DNA of 64,000 bases, from contig JACKDC010000002.1 in NCBI GenBank assembly GCA_020633725.1, positions 248,001 to 312,000 on the forward strand, read 5' to 3'. The DNA is from Candidatus Latescibacterota bacterium (lineage in GTDB: Bacteria; Krumholzibacteriota; Krumholzibacteriia; JACNKJ01). Below, piece after piece: positions 43,098 through 51,095 of this stretch; the first letter of the stretch is position 1; each line of letters begins with the position of its first letter. A program made the translations under genes and the position numbers. The notes under the pieces were generated by a model. It saw nothing but the letters and a program-made list of their open reading frames with translations. It made no database searches and was not told the origin of the DNA.

Positions 43098-44180
43098 CTA
43101 GAAGCGGTGCAGGCGGTAGCCCGCGCCATCCCCCGAGCTCATGCTGTAGCTGCCCGCCAGGCTCCCCTCGACCCAGATCAGGTCGGGGCCGTCCTCGCGG
43201 CGCTCCACCAGGATGACGTCCATGTCATCCCGCGCCGCGGCGAGCTTCTTGGCGGCGGTCGGTCCCATGACGCAGAGCGCCGTGGCCCAGGCGTCCGCCT
43301 CCATGGCGCTGTCCATGAGCACGGTGACCGAGGCCAGCGAATCCGCCGGCCAGCCCGAGCGCGGATCGAGGATGTGCCCGTAGCGACGGCCGTCCGCCGC
43401 CACGAACTGCTCGTAGTCGCCGCTCGTGGCCACCGCCGCCCGGGTGAGGGTCAGCGTGCCCAGGGTGGCGTCGCGATTGGCGGGATCGCGCAGACCCAGG
43501 CGCCAGTGCTCGCGCCCCGGGGGGCTGCCGAGCTGCGCGATGTTCCCCGAGAGGTCGATCAGGGCGTCCGTCACGCCCATCCTCTGCAGGCTGTCGCGCA
43601 CGCAGTCCACCGCGTAGCCCTTGGCGATGCCGCCGAGGTCGATCTGCAGGCCCGCGCGCGCGGGCTGCAGCACGCGGCGCGGCGCGTCCCAGGCGAGCGC
43701 GCGGTGCCCGACGCGGGGGAGCAGGGCCTGGATGTCCGCGCTGTCAGGGCGCGTGGGACGTCCGCCGAGGAAGCCCCAGAGCCGCACCAGGGGCTCCACC
43801 GTGGGATCGAAGGCGCCGCCGCTCGCCGCGGCGATGTGCAGCGCGGCCTCGAGCACCTTGCTGGTCTCCGGCCCGACGGGGAGGGCGTCGTAGGGCTCCG
43901 CGTCGGCGAGGGCGCGATTGAGCCGCGCGACGTCGCTGGTGGTCGTCCAGTTCGACATGAGGGAGTCCACGCGCGCGAAGGTGCGCAGCGCGCGCGCGGC
44001 GAGGGGCGCCAGGGCGCTCGAGTCGGCGCCGGCCAGCGTGACCGTGGCCGTGGTGCCCATGGTGCGCATCGAGAAGCGCGCGGTGACGTCCTCGGCCGCG
44101 CGCGCTGACACGACGGGAAGAAGGCAGGCGAGCAGGGCGGCGACGGCCGTCGCCCGGCAATGGCGTGGATGACGTGACAT
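43098..44180 (-). CDS. apbE: FAD:protein FMN transferase
   Basis: A 360-residue exported enzyme that attaches FMN to Thr/Ser of extracytosolic proteins. Signal peptide (VVSARAAED). Hallmarks are FSMRTMGTTATVTL, VDSLMSNW, GGAFDPTVEPLVRLWGF, LQIDLGGIAKGYAVD and LIDLSGNIAQLG. The C-terminal HILDPRSGWPA is the FAD site segment. ApbE is often encoded by clusters with DUF3570 and DUF4266. Its substrate is not obvious: no clear D-x-x-(S/T)-G-A-T flavinylation motif was found in this window. It lies 225 bases before the redox genes, in the same direction. Confidence 0.95.
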   Translation of the reverse strand: MSRHPRHCRATAVAALLACLLPVVSARAAEDVTARFSMRTMGTTATVTLAGADSSALAPLAARALRTFARVDSLMSNWTTTSDVARLNRALADAEPYDALPVGPETSKVLEAALHIAAASGGAFDPTVEPLVRLWGFLGGRPTRPDSADIQALLPRVGHRALAWDAPRRVLQPARAGLQIDLGGIAKGYAVDCVRDSLQRMGVTDALIDLSGNIAQLGSPPGREHWRLGLRDPANRDATLGTLTLTRAAVATSGDYEQFVAADGRRYGHILDPRSGWPADSLASVTVLMDSAMEADAWATALCVMGPTAAKKLAAARDDMDVILVERREDGPDLIWVEGSLAGSYSMSSGDGAGYRLHRF

Positions 44181-44310
44181 GGCGAGGGAGTCTAGGGCGG
44201 CCGCGCCGGTGGGGCAAGGGCGCAGATCCGTGCTCCGCTAGCCCCCCCTTGCGCTCCGGCCGACAAACCGCCAAACTCCCGGGATATCCCCTCACACCCG
44301 CGGAGGCACA

Positions 44311-45195
44311 ATGCGGAACTCACTTCGGCTGCTCCTCGTCCCCATTCTCCTCACGCTCGGCCTCGCGAACTGCGGCCAGAAGCAGGAGGCGGCGAAGAAG
44401 GAACTGCTCTACACGGCGATCCCCGACCAGAACAGCACCGAGCTCATCGAGAAGTTCAAGCCCTTCAGCGATCACCTCAGCCAGGTGCTGGGCGTGCCGG
44501 TGCGTTACGTCCCCGCGCGGGACTACCAGGCCTCGGTGGAGATGTTCAGGAACGGCGACGTGCAGCTCGCCTGGTTCGGGGGCCTCACGGGAGTCCAGGC
44601 CCGCGCCGCGGTGCCCGGCGCCTCGGCGATCGCCCAGGGCGCGGCGGATCCCACCTATTATAGCTACTTCATCGCGAACGCCAGCACGGGCCTCGAGAAG
44701 AGCGACGACTTCCCCATGGGCATCGAGGATCTGGCCTTCACCTTCGGCTCCGAGAGCAGCACCTCGGGCCGCCTGATGCCGGAGCACTTCATCCGCGAGG
44801 CCACGGGCAAGGCGCCGTCCGACTTCTTCAGCAAGCCCGTGAGCTTCTCCGGCAGCCACGACAAGACCTGCGAGCTCGTCGCCAGCGGCCAGTTCCAGGC
44901 CGGCGTGGTGAACTACAAGGTCTACGACCGCCGCGTGGCGGAGGGGACCACGGATCCGAACGTCGTGCGCGTCATCTGGCAGACGCCCCAGTTCGCGGAC
45001 TACAACTGGACCGCGCATCCCAGCCTCGACGCGACCTTCGGCGCCGGCTTCACCATGAAGCTGCAGAAGGCGATGACGGACATCAGCGATCCCGCGCTCC
45101 TCGCCGCCCTGCCGCGCGAGAAGCTCATCCCCGCCAGCAACGCCGAGTTCGAGGGCATCCGCGAGGTCGCCGTCCAGCTCGGGATGCTGCGCTAG
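44311..45195 (+). CDS. PhnD-like periplasmic binding protein (putative selenate ABC importer)
   Basis: A 294-residue lipoprotein-type binding protein. The signal ends LGLANCG, giving lipidated Cys about residue 21. AIPDQNSTELIEKF, VRYVPARDYQASVEMFRNG, QLAWFGGLTGVQARAAVPGA and SYFIANASTGL are typical of the PhnD-like branch that has been annotated as selenate-binding. Phosphonate or phosphite are the alternatives; sequence alone cannot decide. Its ATP-binding gene follows after eight bases. It is divergent from apbE, with a 130-base gap. Confidence 0.85.
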   Translation: MRNSLRLLLVPILLTLGLANCGQKQEAAKKELLYTAIPDQNSTELIEKFKPFSDHLSQVLGVPVRYVPARDYQASVEMFRNGDVQLAWFGGLTGVQARAAVPGASAIAQGAADPTYYSYFIANASTGLEKSDDFPMGIEDLAFTFGSESSTSGRLMPEHFIREATGKAPSDFFSKPVSFSGSHDKTCELVASGQFQAGVVNYKVYDRRVAEGTTDPNVVRVIWQTPQFADYNWTAHPSLDATFGAGFTMKLQKAMTDISDPALLAALPREKLIPASNAEFEGIREVAVQLGMLR

Positions 45196-45203
45196 CGGCC
45201 GCG

Positions 45204-45998
45204 GTGGGCGGCGAGCGGGGACTGGCCTTCCATCTCCAGGGCGTGAGCCTGCGCTACGGCGCGCAGACTGCCCTGGAGGACGTCACGCTGGACATCGCTC
45301 CCGGCGAGGCCGTCGGCCTCGTCGGGCCCAGCGGGGCGGGCAAGACCAGCCTGCTGCGGCTGCTCGGCGCCGCGCTGCCGCCCACGGACGGCCTGCTCGC
45401 CATCGCCGGACAGGATCTCGCGACGGTCTCGCCGCGCGCGCTGCGCCAGCTGCGGGCGAGCCTCGGTTTCATCCACCAGGATCTGCGCCTGGTGCCCAAT
45501 CTCCGGGTCAGCCAGAACGTGCTGGCCGGGCGGCTGGGACGCCTGGGCTTCCTCGGCTCGCTGCGGCACCTTTTGCTGCCGCCCCGGCGTGAGCTGGCGT
45601 CGGTGCACGCGCTGCTCGAGCGCGTCGGCATTGAAGACAAGCTCTTCGCGCGCAGCGACCGCCTCTCGGGTGGACAGCTGCAGCGCGTGGCCATCGCGAG
45701 GGCGCTGCATCAGCAGCCGCTGGCCATGCTGGCCGACGAGCCCGTGGCCAGCGTGGATCCCGCCCGCGCACGCGACACCGTGGAACTGCTCACGCGCATC
45801 TGCGCGGAGGAGGGGCTCACCCTGGTGATGAGCCTCCACAATCTCGCGCTCGCCCGCGAGCACTTTCCGCGACTGGTGGGCCTGCGCGCGGGGCGCCTCG
45901 CCTTCGACGCACCCGTGGACCAGGTGACCGAAGCGCAGTTCGCCGCGCTCTACACCCTCGACGCGCCTGCGCCGCCCGGCTCCGCCCATGGGGGCTGA
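45204..45998 (+). CDS. PhnC-like ABC transporter ATP-binding protein
   Basis: A 264-residue ATPase. It has Walker A in GPSGAGKTSLLRLL, the Q-loop region FIHQDLRLVPNL, the signature LSGGQLQRVAIARAL and Walker B LAMLADEPVASVD, plus the switch His in VMSLHNLALA. The PhnC family powers import of phosphonate-type oxyanions. It starts with GTG at 45204; no strong ribosome site is visible, so coupling to the preceding gene is likely. It overlaps the next gene by 11 bases. Confidence 0.92.
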   Translation: MGGERGLAFHLQGVSLRYGAQTALEDVTLDIAPGEAVGLVGPSGAGKTSLLRLLGAALPPTDGLLAIAGQDLATVSPRALRQLRASLGFIHQDLRLVPNLRVSQNVLAGRLGRLGFLGSLRHLLLPPRRELASVHALLERVGIEDKLFARSDRLSGGQLQRVAIARALHQQPLAMLADEPVASVDPARARDTVELLTRICAEEGLTLVMSLHNLALAREHFPRLVGLRAGRLAFDAPVDQVTEAQFAALYTLDAPAPPGSAHGG

Positions 45999-46875
45999 GA
46001 CCCACATCCGGCGCGGCGCGCCGGGAGCCTACGGCGCGCGCCTGATCGTGCTCGCGGCGCTGATGATGGCCGGCCTCGCCTCCCTCGCGGCGCTCGGGCT
46101 CTCGCCCGCCGGCCTCAGCCCGGGGCAGGGCGGCCTGCGCGTGGCGGGGGACTTCCTCGGCCGCGCCCTCAGCCCCGCGCTTGACTACCAGGGCGACGTC
46201 CCCGCCGGCACGCCGCCAATCCTCCTCAAGGCGCTCGCGGCCGCGCGCACGACGGTGGTCTTCGCCGCCGCGGCCATCGGGCTGTCGGTGCTGGCGGGGC
46301 TCCTGCTCGGCTTTCTCGCGTCGAACGCCTGGTGGGACGCGCTGCGCGGCGGTGAGGCCAGCCGCGCGGGACGTCTGCTGCGGCCGCTGATTCCCGTCCT
46401 CTACGGCGGCGTGCGCGTGCTCATCGCGCTGATGCGCTCGGTGCACGAGCTGCTCTGGGCGGTGCTCTTCCTCGCGGCCTTCGGGATCAGCAACCTCGCG
46501 GCGGTGATCGCCATCGCGATTCCCTACGCCGGCACGCTGGCCAAGGTCTTCGGCGAGATGATCGACGAGGCCGACACGACCGCCGCCGTCGCCCTGCGGC
46601 AGGCCGGCGCCAGCGCGCCGCAGGTCTTCGTCTTCGGGCTGCTGCCCCGCGCGCTGCCGGACATCGGCGCCTACGCCTTCTATCGCTTCGAGTGCGCGCT
46701 GCGCTCGTCGGCGGTGCTGGGCTTCTTCGGCTTCCCCACGCTGGGCTACTACCTCTCGGCCTCCTTCGAGAACCTCTACTACGGCGAGGTCTGGACCTAC
46801 CTCTACACGCTCTTCGTCCTCGTGGCGCTGGCGGACCTGTGGAGCGGCGCGCTCAGGCGGAGGCTGCTGACATGA
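45988..46875 (+). CDS. PhnE-like ABC transporter permease 1
   Basis: A 295-residue membrane protein with about six helices (LIVLAALMMAGLASLAALGL at the start; TVVFAAAAIGLSVLAGLLLG). The EAA-type loop is seen in GEMIDEADTTAAVALRQAGA, followed by LPDIGAYAFYRFE, the PhnE-type cytoplasmic loop that binds the ATPase. The start overlaps the ATPase gene by 11 bases, and the stop shares an ATGA junction with permease 2. Confidence 0.9.
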   Translation: MGAETHIRRGAPGAYGARLIVLAALMMAGLASLAALGLSPAGLSPGQGGLRVAGDFLGRALSPALDYQGDVPAGTPPILLKALAAARTTVVFAAAAIGLSVLAGLLLGFLASNAWWDALRGGEASRAGRLLRPLIPVLYGGVRVLIALMRSVHELLWAVLFLAAFGISNLAAVIAIAIPYAGTLAKVFGEMIDEADTTAAVALRQAGASAPQVFVFGLLPRALPDIGAYAFYRFECALRSSAVLGFFGFPTLGYYLSASFENLYYGEVWTYLYTLFVLVALADLWSGALRRRLLT

Positions 46876-47786
46876 GCGCGCGCGAGGCAAGGGTGCGCGC
46901 GCTGTGGCGCGGCCGGGAGCGCAGCCCCTTTCTGCGCTGGAGCGGGATCGCCCTGCTGGCGCTGATCGCGGGCTCCTGGATCGGCGGCGGCTTCAGCGCG
47001 CAGGGCTTCCTGGCGCCGCGGCGCGTCGAGAACCTGCATCGCTTCCTGCACGAGCTGCGGCCCTATCCACTGCAGGAGACCGACTGGGACAGCGGCGTCG
47101 CCCTGCGCTGGGCGCTCGATCTGCTCGGCAGTCGCGGGCTCGCCGCGGCGGGGATCACGCTGGCGATGGCCGTGGCGGCCATCGCGCTGGCCGCCCTGCT
47201 GGGCACGCTGCTCGGGCTGCCCGCCGCCCGCAACCTGGCGACGCCCGCGCCCTTCCTCCCCGCCGCGCACGCTCCCGGGCGCGGCGCCCGCGCGGCCTGG
47301 GCGACGCTGCGCGGTGTCGCACGTCTCGCGCTCATCTTCTGTCGCGCGATCCCGGAATACGTCTGGGCCTTTCTCTTTCTCGCGCTGCTGGGGCCGAGCG
47401 CCTGGCCGGCGGTGCTGGCCCTGGGTCTGCACAACGCGGGCATCCTGGGCAAGCTGGGCGCGGAGGTGGTGGAGAACCTCGATCGCGGGCCGCTCGGCGC
47501 GTTGCGTGGTCTGGGCGCCACCCGCGCTCAACTGGTCACCACAGGGGTTTTTCCGCTCAGCGTGTCGCGCCTGCTGCTCTACTTCTTCTACCGCTGGGAG
47601 ACCTGCATTCGCGAGGCCACGGTGCTCGGCCTGCTGGGGATCGTCTCGCTGGGTTACTGGATTGCTGACGCGCGCGCGCGCAATCAGTACGACGTGATGG
47701 CCTTCTACATCCTCCTCGGCGCGCTGCTGGTCTTGCTCGGCGATCTCGTCTCAGGTTTGATACGCGCCTGGCTGCGGCGGGCCTAG
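46872..47786 (+). CDS. PhnE-like ABC transporter permease 2
   Basis: A 304-residue membrane protein, paralogue of the preceding permease: GLAAAGITLAMAVAAIALAA, and the EAA loop GAEVVENLDRGPLGALRGLG. VSRLLLYFFYRWETCIRE matches YRFECALRSS of permease 1 and is the second half of the PhnE domain. The ATG at 46872 overlaps the preceding stop (ATGA). Two fused-in-tandem PhnE permeases are usual in PhnCDEE systems. It closes the importer operon. Confidence 0.9.
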   Translation: MSAREARVRALWRGRERSPFLRWSGIALLALIAGSWIGGGFSAQGFLAPRRVENLHRFLHELRPYPLQETDWDSGVALRWALDLLGSRGLAAAGITLAMAVAAIALAALLGTLLGLPAARNLATPAPFLPAAHAPGRGARAAWATLRGVARLALIFCRAIPEYVWAFLFLALLGPSAWPAVLALGLHNAGILGKLGAEVVENLDRGPLGALRGLGATRAQLVTTGVFPLSVSRLLLYFFYRWETCIREATVLGLLGIVSLGYWIADARARNQYDVMAFYILLGALLVLLGDLVSGLIRAWLRRA

Positions 47787-47881
47787 CCGGCTGGACGCGC
47801 CCGCGCGCGAAGTGTTACAAGTCGGGACGCCGGGCTGGGTGCACCGCCGGCGAACCGCGGACCCGAACCAAGGAGCGAGTC

Positions 47882-48334
47882 ATGGGTCTCTTCGATTTCG
47901 TCAAGGACGCTGGCGAGAAGATCTTCCACACCGAGGCCAAGGCCGCCGAGGCGCGGACCGAGATGGCGCAGCGCCTGGGCTCCCACGTCACGGCCATGGG
48001 CTTCGAGGTCGAAGGTCTCGCGGTGGACTTCAACGACAAGGACGTGGCGACCCTGCGCGGCACCGTGGCGTCCCAGAAGGAGATGGAGCAGGTCGTTCTC
48101 ACCGTTGGCAACGTGAGCGGCGTGGCGTCGGTGGACAATCAGCTGGTGGTGAAGAAGCCCGAGCCCGAGGCCGTGTTCTACACGGTGAAGTCCGGCGACA
48201 CGCTGGGCGCCATCGCCAAGGCGCATCTCGGCAGCGCGGGCGCCTACATGAAGATCTTCGAGGCGAATCAGCCCATGCTCAAGGACCCGAACAAGATCTA
48301 CCCGGGTCAGACGCTGCGCATTCCCAAGAGCTGA
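47882..48334 (+). CDS. BON-LysM protein (Kbp/YgaU family)
   Basis: A 150-residue cytoplasmic protein. The BON domain is at about 35-90 (LAVDFNDKDVATLRGTVASQ, GVASVDNQLVV) and the LysM domain at about 97-148 (YTVKSGDTLGAIAKAHLGS, NKIYPGQTLRIP). The E. coli member Kbp/YgaU binds potassium. The helical N terminus (GLFDFVKDAGEKIF) is characteristic. It has no signal peptide, in line with Kbp. Dodecin follows 20 bases later, so the two may be expressed together. Confidence 0.93.
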   Translation: MGLFDFVKDAGEKIFHTEAKAAEARTEMAQRLGSHVTAMGFEVEGLAVDFNDKDVATLRGTVASQKEMEQVVLTVGNVSGVASVDNQLVVKKPEPEAVFYTVKSGDTLGAIAKAHLGSAGAYMKIFEANQPMLKDPNKIYPGQTLRIPKS

Positions 48335-48354
48335 ACCCCGACGAAGGAGAGAAC

Positions 48355-48555
48355 ATGAGCATCGTCAAGGTCATCGAGGTCATCGCCTCGTCGAAGAAGG
48401 GCTGGGAGGACGCGGCCCGCAACGCGGTCGAAGAGGCCGGCAAGACCGTCAAGAACATCAAGCACTTCTACGTGGAGAGCCAGACGGCCGTGGTGGAGAA
48501 GGGCGAGATCAAGGAGTACCGGATCAACGGCAAGATCTCCTTCGTGGTGGACTAG
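48355..48555 (+). CDS. Dodecin family flavin-binding protein
   Basis: A 66-residue protein with the dodecin pattern: KVIEVIASSKKGWEDAARNA, then KTVKNIKHFYVESQTAVVE and KISFVVD. Dodecins form hollow dodecamers that store riboflavin or FMN; the aromatic at GW is the flavin-stacking position. GAAGGAGAG lies before the ATG. It may buffer free flavins in an organism with several flavoproteins in this window; that link is inference. Confidence 0.93.
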   Translation: MSIVKVIEVIASSKKGWEDAARNAVEEAGKTVKNIKHFYVESQTAVVEKGEIKEYRINGKISFVVD

Positions 48556-48574
48556 CGAAGCACCATTGCGATGT

Positions 48575-48602
48575 GGGCCGGGGCTGCGCGCAGCCCCGGC
48601 CC
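48575..48602. terminator. GC-rich hairpin between convergent dodecin and LVIVD genes
   Basis: A near-perfect 13-base-pair inverted repeat (48575-48587 with 48590-48602) about 20 bases after the dodecin stop and 30 bases from the end of the LVIVD gene. There is no T-run on either side. It probably stops transcription from both directions or stabilises the mRNA ends. Confidence 0.55.
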
Positions 48603-48631
48603 GGTCGTATCCAGCGGTGGGTCGTCCCGAC

Positions 48632-50887
48632 TCAGCGGAGCATCACCAGCTTCGCGCCGGCGCTGGCGCCCGCACCCTCGAAGCGCAGGAAGTAGACCCC
48701 GCTGCTCATCGCGTGGCCGGCGTCGTCGCGGCCGTCCCACTCGGCGTGATGCTCGCCGGCGGGCAGGGTGGCGTCGAACAGGGTGCGCAGAAGGCGGCCG
48801 TCGACACCGTGCACGGTGACGCGGGCGGGGCCGTCGGCCGGCTGGACGAAGCGCACGCGCGTCTTGGGGTTGAAGGGGTTGGGGTAGGCGGTGAGCAGCG
48901 CGGGCGCGGGCGTGGCGTCCACCGGCTCCACCGCGGTGATCGCGCCGCAGTTCAGCGGTCCGATGCCCAGCGCATGGGGCGCGGAAGCGTGCCGGTCGCT
49001 CGTGACCAGCAGGTCCGGGCCCGCCGCCACCGCGTCCGCCAGGTAGCCGCCGAAGGCGCCGGTGACCCTGGGGTTGGCCGGGTCGGAGATGTCATAGGCG
49101 GTGAGGCCGCCCGAGGCGACGTACACGCTGCCGTCCCGCACCGCCAGGTCGTAGTGACCGGAATAGCCGATGCTCACGCTGCCGAGGGACTGCGGAGTGG
49201 TGGGATCGCTGATGTCCAGCACGCTCAGGCTGCCGCCGAAGAGATCGTCCCAGTTCCAGGATTTGAGCCGGACCAGCAGGTCGCCCACCACCTCCACGCG
49301 GTGAGCGCCCGGCCAGCCATCGGCGAGCGGATCGTAGTTGAGCGGCTGCAGCGCGTTCGGGTCGCTCACATCGACGATCCAGAGGCTCACGCCCTCGGCG
49401 CAGTAGAGGATGCCGCCCGCCAGCGCGAGGTCCTGCGCCCACAGGTTCACCGCGGTGGCGTCGAGCAGCACGGGCAGGGTCGGATCGCTCGTGTCCACCG
49501 AGACGACGGGGCCGTTCTGGAGCGAGAGGAAGGCGACTCCATCGCCGAGTGCGATGGCGATGGCTTCGTCGGGAAGGACGAGGCCGCCCACCAGCCAGGG
49601 GCTGGCCGGATCCGCCACGTTGGCGATCTGGAGTCCTCCATCAAAGGCGGCGATGTAGGCCAGATCGCCCTGCAGCACCAGATCGCGCGCCTCGCCGGGA
49701 AGCGCCGTCCGGGAGAGCGTCACCGGGGTCGCGCTGTCGCTGAGATCGGCGATGACCAGATCGTCCGGGCCGGCCGCGAGGTAAGCCGTGCGTCCCTCGA
49801 TCACGATCTTGTCGGCGGCCGTGTCGAAATCGTGGCTCTCCATGGGCACGAACGTGGGGGCGGCGAAGATCGTCGAAAGCGTGGAGCTCGTGGCGTTGTA
49901 AGCGCTGTTGTAGGCGCTCACGAGGGCGTGCTCTCCGTGGAGCCCGATGCCGCGCGACCGCTGCGAAAGGCCGACCGTGCCCAGGTCGACCATCGCCGCC
50001 GGATCGGAGACGTCGATCACCGCGACGCCGCCGTTGGCGATCAGCGCGCGGTCCGCCTGCACGACGATGTCGTAGGGCTGGCCGCTGAGTGGCAAGGTCG
50101 ACAGGACGCTCGGCGCCCCCGGCACGGAGACGTCGACGCTTGCGAGGAAGCCCGTGTTCGCCCAGTAGTAGCCCGTTGCGTAGAGCACGTTGCCCACCAG
50201 GTCGAGGGCGCGGGGGTAACTCGACATGGCCACGGTGGCCAGGAGCACGGGGGCGAGCGGATCGGTCACGTCCAGTATGCGCACGCCGCCGGCGCCGCCG
50301 AGGTAGGCCACGTCGCCCTGCACGAGGATGTCGAAGGCGTCGGGGAAGGCGGTGAGTTCCGCGACGAGCGCCGGGGCGCTGGGGTCGGCCACGTCGTAGA
50401 CGTTCAGCGAGTGATAGTAGCACGCGAAGAGGTAGTGGCCGCCCACGAGCGCCGTGTGCAAGAGCGTCGACAAGTCCACGATGTCGATCGGAACCTCGCC
50501 CAGGAGCACGGGCACTGCCGGGTTGGCGACATTGAAGACCTGCAGCCCGGACGGGGGCATGTAGATGTCGGAAGACCCCGCCGCGTAGGTGACGTAGGCG
50601 AGGTCGCCGTCCAGGGTGACCCAGCGGCTGCCCTGGGCGCCGAAGCTGGTCAGGACGACGGGGTGGACCGGATCGCTGACGTCCATGACGAGCATCTGGT
50701 CCGTCGTGCCGACGTAGGCGATGTCGCCGTCGACGGTGACGCTCTCGCCCCAGTAAGGGAGGGTCATGTCGCCGACGAGGTTGACGTAGTCGTCGTAGTC
50801 GACGCAGTCCAGCGGCGTGGCGGTCGCGCTGGCTGCGGCGAGCAGGAGGGCGAGTGTCAGGGTGGCGAGGCGGTGGCGGCAATTCAT
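48632..50887 (-). CDS. Secreted LVIVD-repeat propeller with FlgD-like C-terminal domain
   Basis: A 751-residue exported protein. Signal peptide (AAASATATP). It has about a dozen repeats of 40-50 residues built on a YLVGGLV-D-DVSDPxxPVLL pattern (for example VMDVSDPVHPVVLTSFGAQG and VRILDVTDPLAPVLLATVAM). The C terminus has AYPNPFNPKTRVRFVQPADG, VHGVDGRLLRTLFDATLPAG and ends in KLVMLR. LVIVD proteins are cell-surface beta-propellers of unknown role. I start at the ATG at 50887, with AGGAG upstream; the longer frame to 51253 has no signal in the right place. Confidence 0.86.
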   Translation of the reverse strand: MNCRHRLATLTLALLLAAASATATPLDCVDYDDYVNLVGDMTLPYWGESVTVDGDIAYVGTTDQMLVMDVSDPVHPVVLTSFGAQGSRWVTLDGDLAYVTYAAGSSDIYMPPSGLQVFNVANPAVPVLLGEVPIDIVDLSTLLHTALVGGHYLFACYYHSLNVYDVADPSAPALVAELTAFPDAFDILVQGDVAYLGGAGGVRILDVTDPLAPVLLATVAMSSYPRALDLVGNVLYATGYYWANTGFLASVDVSVPGAPSVLSTLPLSGQPYDIVVQADRALIANGGVAVIDVSDPAAMVDLGTVGLSQRSRGIGLHGEHALVSAYNSAYNATSSTLSTIFAAPTFVPMESHDFDTAADKIVIEGRTAYLAAGPDDLVIADLSDSATPVTLSRTALPGEARDLVLQGDLAYIAAFDGGLQIANVADPASPWLVGGLVLPDEAIAIALGDGVAFLSLQNGPVVSVDTSDPTLPVLLDATAVNLWAQDLALAGGILYCAEGVSLWIVDVSDPNALQPLNYDPLADGWPGAHRVEVVGDLLVRLKSWNWDDLFGGSLSVLDISDPTTPQSLGSVSIGYSGHYDLAVRDGSVYVASGGLTAYDISDPANPRVTGAFGGYLADAVAAGPDLLVTSDRHASAPHALGIGPLNCGAITAVEPVDATPAPALLTAYPNPFNPKTRVRFVQPADGPARVTVHGVDGRLLRTLFDATLPAGEHHAEWDGRDDAGHAMSSGVYFLRFEGAGASAGAKLVMLR

Positions 50888-51039
50888 GGCGAACTCCTGG
50901 GATTGGGGTCCACGATTAGAGTTCAGTGCCCGGCCGCTGAGAAAGGGAGGCGGCGCTCCCGACCACATTAATTGTAGCCATCCCCTCTGATTCCGCGCAA
51001 GGGCTTGTCGTATCAAAATCTCCCGGACTGCGATCGCGC

Positions 51040-51067
51040 TTGAGACGCGCAGCGGGCCGGCTATACT
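51040..51067 (+). promoter_or_regulatory. Sigma70-like promoter for the LonB-like protease
   Basis: TTGAGA (51040-51045), 16-base spacer, TATACT (51062-51067), with the ATG at 51096. Of the promoters seen here this is one of the closest to consensus. The 208-base gap upstream, between divergent genes, otherwise holds an AT-rich patch (around 50965-51030) and no second clear promoter on the minus strand. Confidence 0.65.
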
Positions 51068-51095
51068 CCCCGGGTGCCCCGACCCTGGAGGAAGC

